DNA from: DASUVM01 sp963704675
GTDB lineage: Bacteria > Patescibacteriota > Saccharimonadia > Saccharimonadales > Saccharimonadaceae
Reading direction: 5' to 3'
DNA length: 64,000 bases
Assembly (NCBI GenBank): GCA_963704675.1
Contig: OY969928.1
Span: 434,001 to 498,000, forward strand
The translations under genes were made by a program, and so were the position numbers. The notes beneath the pieces are model-generated. The model saw nothing but the letters and a program-made list of their open reading frames with translations. It ran no database searches and was not told the origin of the DNA. Positions 61,376 through 64,000 of the stretch are shown here, one piece after another. The first letter of the stretch is position 1, and every line of letters begins with the position of its first letter.

Positions 61376-61945
61376 TCATGTAACCTCTGGCAATGCTTTC
61401 AAACCTTCGATCGAACCAGCATTCACAAGGATATCCCGAGGTAAATGCCGGTTTTTTAAGCTGTTAGCTAACGCTATTGCCTCGTCAAAGCTCACAAGTT
61501 TTATACTAATTTTTTCACCACTATCATATGCCGGTGCCACTTGTGATACAAAATCAGTTGCAACAAAAATATACACAAACTGTTCAATTTTGTTCATTGG
61601 TTGTCTTGCAACTACTAGCCTCCATGAGTTGAATGTCATGCCTGCTTCTTCTAGCAACTCTCTTTGGACAGCCTGCAGTTCTGTTTCTGAAGGGTTATCA
61701 TGCATACCGCCTGGAATATCATAGTAAATGGGATGATTTGGCTGTTGCTGATCAAGCACCACTAGCTTATCGTCTTTAATAGCAATCACCTTGACTGTAT
61801 CGGCTCGGCGAAGCATCTCAAATGTCTTTTTGCGCCCATCAAATTGTTCTTGCTGCCATTGATAAACATCAAAAAGAATACCTTTAAATACACAATTAGC
61901 CTCAGGCGGAATCAAAACAGCGTTCTTCGGAATGACAGTGCGCAT
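61376..61945 (-). CDS. NUDIX hydrolase (ADP-ribose pyrophosphatase-like)
   Basis: The 189-residue protein has an intact NUDIX box: 'GGMHDNPSETELQAVQRELLEEAGM'. It is read here as G-x5-E-x7-R-E-L-x-E-E-x-G-M. The flanks ('VKVIAIKDDKLVVLDQQQP', 'YYDIPGG', 'FVYIFVATDFV') resemble ADP-ribose or nucleoside-diphosphate-sugar pyrophosphatases. ATG 61945 comes one base after the stop of the DUF1801 gene, so translation is probably coupled; the longer frame from 61999 overlaps that gene. Confidence 0.9.
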   Translation of the reverse strand: MRTVIPKNAVLIPPEANCVFKGILFDVYQWQQEQFDGRKKTFEMLRRADTVKVIAIKDDKLVVLDQQQPNHPIYYDIPGGMHDNPSETELQAVQRELLEEAGMTFNSWRLVVARQPMNKIEQFVYIFVATDFVSQVAPAYDSGEKISIKLVSFDEAIALANSLKNRHLPRDILVNAGSIEGLKALPEVT

Positions 61946-61946
61946 A

Positions 61947-62375
61947 TTACGCTGCCGGCTTCGGTTGTATTTTAAACCATTCACTGGCCTCACGAACAAT
62001 ATTTGTTATTTGCTCAAGATTTAGATCTTCTATTTTCTTAAAACGAATACAACTTTTGCCAATGCTTACCTTACCGAGCTTATCGCCGTAAACTTCAGAT
62101 AAATATTCATCTCCTGCAAGTGCACAAACATACAAACTCAAATGATTCTTTTGGTTTGCAAGCACTATCGTCCACCAATCGCCTTCGCGGCCAGATGTAT
62201 ATTGATAGTGAAACTTACCATAACCTAGCATTGCGCCACCAGTCATATCTATTAATTCCCGCTTCATTTCGGGTGCCGCATCTTGAATCAGCTTATCAAG
62301 CTCGCGCAAAACTGGCTCTCGCTGCTCCCCTGCGGCAGCAAAAAACTCTTCTATCGATTCAGCATCAACTTTCAT
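61947..62375 (-). CDS. DUF1801 (YdhG-like) protein
   Basis: The 142-residue protein fits DUF1801: 'EFFAAAGEQREPVLRELDKLIQDAAPEMKRELI', 'MLGYGKFHYQYTSGREGDWWTIVLANQKNHLSLYVCA' and 'GKSCIRFKKIEDLNLEQI', in outline. Family function is unclear; some relatives have been called frataxin-like or iron chaperones. It is the first gene of a pair with the NUDIX gene, and follows the DUF1761 gene after 15 nt. Confidence 0.85.
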   Translation of the reverse strand: MKVDAESIEEFFAAAGEQREPVLRELDKLIQDAAPEMKRELIDMTGGAMLGYGKFHYQYTSGREGDWWTIVLANQKNHLSLYVCALAGDEYLSEVYGDKLGKVSIGKSCIRFKKIEDLNLEQITNIVREASEWFKIQPKPAA

Positions 62376-62390
62376 GCACCCATTATGCCA

Positions 62391-62810
62391 CTAAGGATGC
62401 AGCCAGCCAATAAAGAGCGCCATTACCAGTACGGTAATGAGTTCATGCCCAAGATTCATGAGTGTTAACTGCCATGGACGGGCTTCAAAAGCATCGTGCG
62501 TAATCATGCGAGCGGCGATAAACCCAAGCCAGAGCCAAAAAGCTGTCGTTAGAGCATCTTGCATGAAAGAATTGTGAAAGAATTGATTCGAAAGAAAGCT
62601 AACGTGCGCCAACACATATGCGCTAATAAAGCTCACAACAAGCGTAATCACCATTGGCCACATACCGTTTTTGCCGAGATCTTTTTCAGACTTACCAATT
62701 AGTTTCATCCACTTGTTGCCAAAGACTTTTGGCGTATACCAAATCGAACCAACTACCATGGTTGAAAGCGTTGCTAAAATAACGCCCCACCAGTTAATCG
62801 CTACTTCCAT
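62391..62810 (-). CDS. DUF1761 membrane protein
   Basis: The 139-residue protein has four membrane helices and the DUF1761 opening 'INWWGVILATLSTMVVGSIWYTPKVFGNKWMKLIG' in outline. A central 'FWLWLGFIAARMITHDAFEARPWQL' and a helical end follow. Function of the family is unknown. GGAGGAATCT precedes ATG 62810, a strong ribosome site. It is likely the first gene of a three-gene unit with DUF1801 and NUDIX. Confidence 0.88.
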   Translation of the reverse strand: MEVAINWWGVILATLSTMVVGSIWYTPKVFGNKWMKLIGKSEKDLGKNGMWPMVITLVVSFISAYVLAHVSFLSNQFFHNSFMQDALTTAFWLWLGFIAARMITHDAFEARPWQLTLMNLGHELITVLVMALFIGWLHP

Positions 62811-63003
62811 AGATTCCTCCGTTATTTATACAACGAATTATGCGCTTGTTTGTTGTACTTGTCTAGTAATAAGCTATCTCATAAGGAATTCAACTATAGG
62901 TCTCTTTGCATTATCATAAATATTTTTATTACTATTGACGATCCTTCAGAAATTTTTAAAAATAAAGTACGCACTCACTGTGTCATTTTGCCGAGGAGGT
63001 TAT

Positions 63004-63387
63004 ATGTCTGCTGATAGGCCAGAAAGAGACGTGCTTTGCCTAGTATTCAGTGACGAAAACTGGGACATAGGGAGTAACGACAGAGTCAACAAGCTCATTG
63101 CTGAGTTCTGGAAGGCATGTCGAGAGAGTAGGCTGGGAGATGCAATCAATCATTTGCGTAGCACTCGGCCAGATTGTATACGGATCAAGACACAACGTGA
63201 TCTCGATACAATCACTAACTTCAAGTCTTTCAAGGGTATGGCAGTAGAGCAGCGTTTTAGAGACAAAGTATTTTCTGATCTCAAACCACAAGAAGTCAAG
63301 CGTATCGTTGTCTATACCATGCCCAACCAAGGTTCGCGGCGCAAACTGTTTCACAACTGCCAGCTCACCCTGGTCATCCACGGATAA
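63004..63387 (+). CDS. Hypothetical protein, 127 aa
   Basis: Soluble protein that I do not recognise. The pattern of strands and helices ('DVLCLVFSDENWDIG', 'RVNKLIAEFWKACRESRLGDAINHL', 'VKRIVVYTMPNQG') suggests a small alpha/beta fold. ATG 63004 has GAGGAGG four nt upstream; the frame to 62935 extends without a ribosome site. It is alone and followed by a hairpin, like the other Shine-Dalgarno-led orphans. Confidence 0.65.
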   Translation: MSADRPERDVLCLVFSDENWDIGSNDRVNKLIAEFWKACRESRLGDAINHLRSTRPDCIRIKTQRDLDTITNFKSFKGMAVEQRFRDKVFSDLKPQEVKRIVVYTMPNQGSRRKLFHNCQLTLVIHG

Positions 63388-63417
63388 ACTTGCACCTCAC
63401 CACATCACTTTGAGTGT

Positions 63418-63474
63418 GCCCTGCAGTTAAGGGATTTTACTCAGAGTACAGTAAGTCCTTCAACGTCGCAGGGC
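63418..63474. terminator. Long hairpin between convergent genes
   Basis: GCCCTG pairs with CAGGGC, and AAGGGA with TCCTT (one bulge) inside it, around a loop with TACTC/GAGTA. It lies between the 127-aa gene and glyS and may end both. Confidence 0.5.
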
Positions 63475-63509
63475 TCTACTGTCAGCTTAATTATTAAACT
63501 AAGATTAAA

Positions 63510-64000
63510 TTAGTTGATTAACTCTGCCCTATTGACGCGTTTTTGCTCTGTTGTGTCACGCTCGCGAATCGTTATTGTATCGTCTTCAAGTGTCTGAAAA
63601 TCAATAACAACACAATGCGGTGTGCCAATTTCGTCTTGGCGGCGATAACGCTTACCGATGTTACCGTTGTCGTCCCACATGACGGCACCGTGTTTTTTCT
63701 TTAAAGCAATATATATTTCATGAGCTTTTTCAACTAACTCAGGCTTATTCTTTAATAATGGCGAGACAGCATATTTTATAGGAGCAAGATGGTCTGGAAG
63801 TTTCAAATAAATACGTTTTTCGCCGTTAATCTCATCTTCAGTATAGGCCTCACTAAGCGCTGCCATCACGGCGCGCTCAACACCAAAGGTAGGCTCAATG
63901 ACGTGAGGTATGAATTTTTCATTCGTACCTTTAATTGTATATTCCATGCTTTTACCGGCTGCACGTTGGATGTTACTGAGGTCAAAATCAGTGCGATATG
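63510..64000 (-). CDS. glyS: Glycyl-tRNA synthetase, C-terminal part (start beyond the right edge)
   Basis: About 163 residues to the stop at 63510 are visible; the frame stays open to base 64000 ('YRTDFDLSNIQRAAGKSMEYT'). 'HVIEPTFGVERAVMAALSEAYTED' and 'RIYLKLPDHLAPIKYAVSPLL' mark the end of the catalytic core and the start of the anticodon-binding domain of the single-chain eukaryote-like GlyRS. 'RYRRQDEIGTPHCVVIDF' and 'DTTEQKRV' match the anticodon domain. It charges tRNA-Gly. The name follows the alpha2-type gene. Confidence 0.95.
   Translation of the reverse strand, partial: YRTDFDLSNIQRAAGKSMEYTIKGTNEKFIPHVIEPTFGVERAVMAALSEAYTEDEINGEKRIYLKLPDHLAPIKYAVSPLLKNKPELVEKAHEIYIALKKKHGAVMWDDNGNIGKRYRRQDEIGTPHCVVIDFQTLEDDTITIRERDTTEQKRVNRAELIN

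Overview
The window looks like a chromosome segment of a small-genome Candidate Phyla Radiation (Patescibacteria) bacterium, most likely a Saccharibacterium (TM7). That placement is inference. It rests on compact gene packing, moderate GC, a reduced division/cell-wall cluster, a sigma-region-4/HARE-HTH regulator, a TraG/VirD4-like ATPase, many large anchored surface proteins, many orphan genes, and many genes whose -10 box sits 6-7 bases before the start codon (leaderless transcripts). TGA is used as stop (for example radC), so the code is standard. I saw no tRNA, rRNA, CRISPR array, transposase or integrase.

Layout. 1-1.4 kb: two reverse-strand genes, the first a partial HD-domain protein running off the left edge. 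1.5-15 kb: a surface-protein region, with a 2077-residue protein (Gly-rich, LamG-like and ten DUF11-type repeats, ending in a sortase-like LAGTG tail), a bipartite GNAT gene plus a cyclase-family hydrolase, a beta-helix/CBM protein, and a coupled LamG / phage-tail-fibre-like pair. 15-24 kb: mgtE, a histidine kinase and receiver protein with Pro/Gln-rich tails, a pseudouridine synthase, der and pth, interrupted by GC-rich orphan genes. 24-27.2 kb: a metal-homeostasis group (ZIP transporter, Fur-family regulator, His-rich CDF-like protein). 27.2-27.6 kb: a strongly supported ~330-nt structured RNA gene of unknown class. 27.6-37.8 kb: dprA, topA, a GNAT gene, a HisC-like aminotransferase, the sigma4/HARE protein and the TraG-like ATPase. 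37.8-38.6 kb: an 820-bp non-coding stretch.

38.6-46.9 kb is the dcw cluster on the reverse strand, in transcription order mraZ, rsmH, a 19-codon ORF, ftsL, ftsI, mraY, ftsW, murG, ftsQ, preceded by helically phased GTGGG MraZ boxes. The mur ligase genes, ftsA and ftsZ are not in this stretch. 47-51.4 kb: a small membrane protein with an operator-like palindrome, galU, a GH1 glycosidase, an LssY_C protein and a CDP-alcohol phosphatidyltransferase. 51.4-51.5 kb: a 118-nt element that folds into a 30-bp stem only as plus-strand RNA. 51.6-64 kb: radC, a Pif1-HRDC helicase, an NYN nuclease, an NADPH-FMN-reductase-like protein, a possible Kiwa KwaB-like (DUF4868) protein, an MBL hydrolase, two NUDIX proteins, a divergent EamA transporter/TrmB regulator pair, DUF1801 and DUF1761 proteins, and the 3' part of glyS at the right edge.

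Most interesting: the RNA gene at 27.2-27.6 kb, the wobble-supported hairpin before radC, a two-hairpin element present at both 21.4 and 47.4 kb, the Zur-like metal cluster, the MraZ boxes, and a class of GC-rich orphan genes bounded by hairpins that use Shine-Dalgarno sites where many neighbouring housekeeping genes are leaderless.
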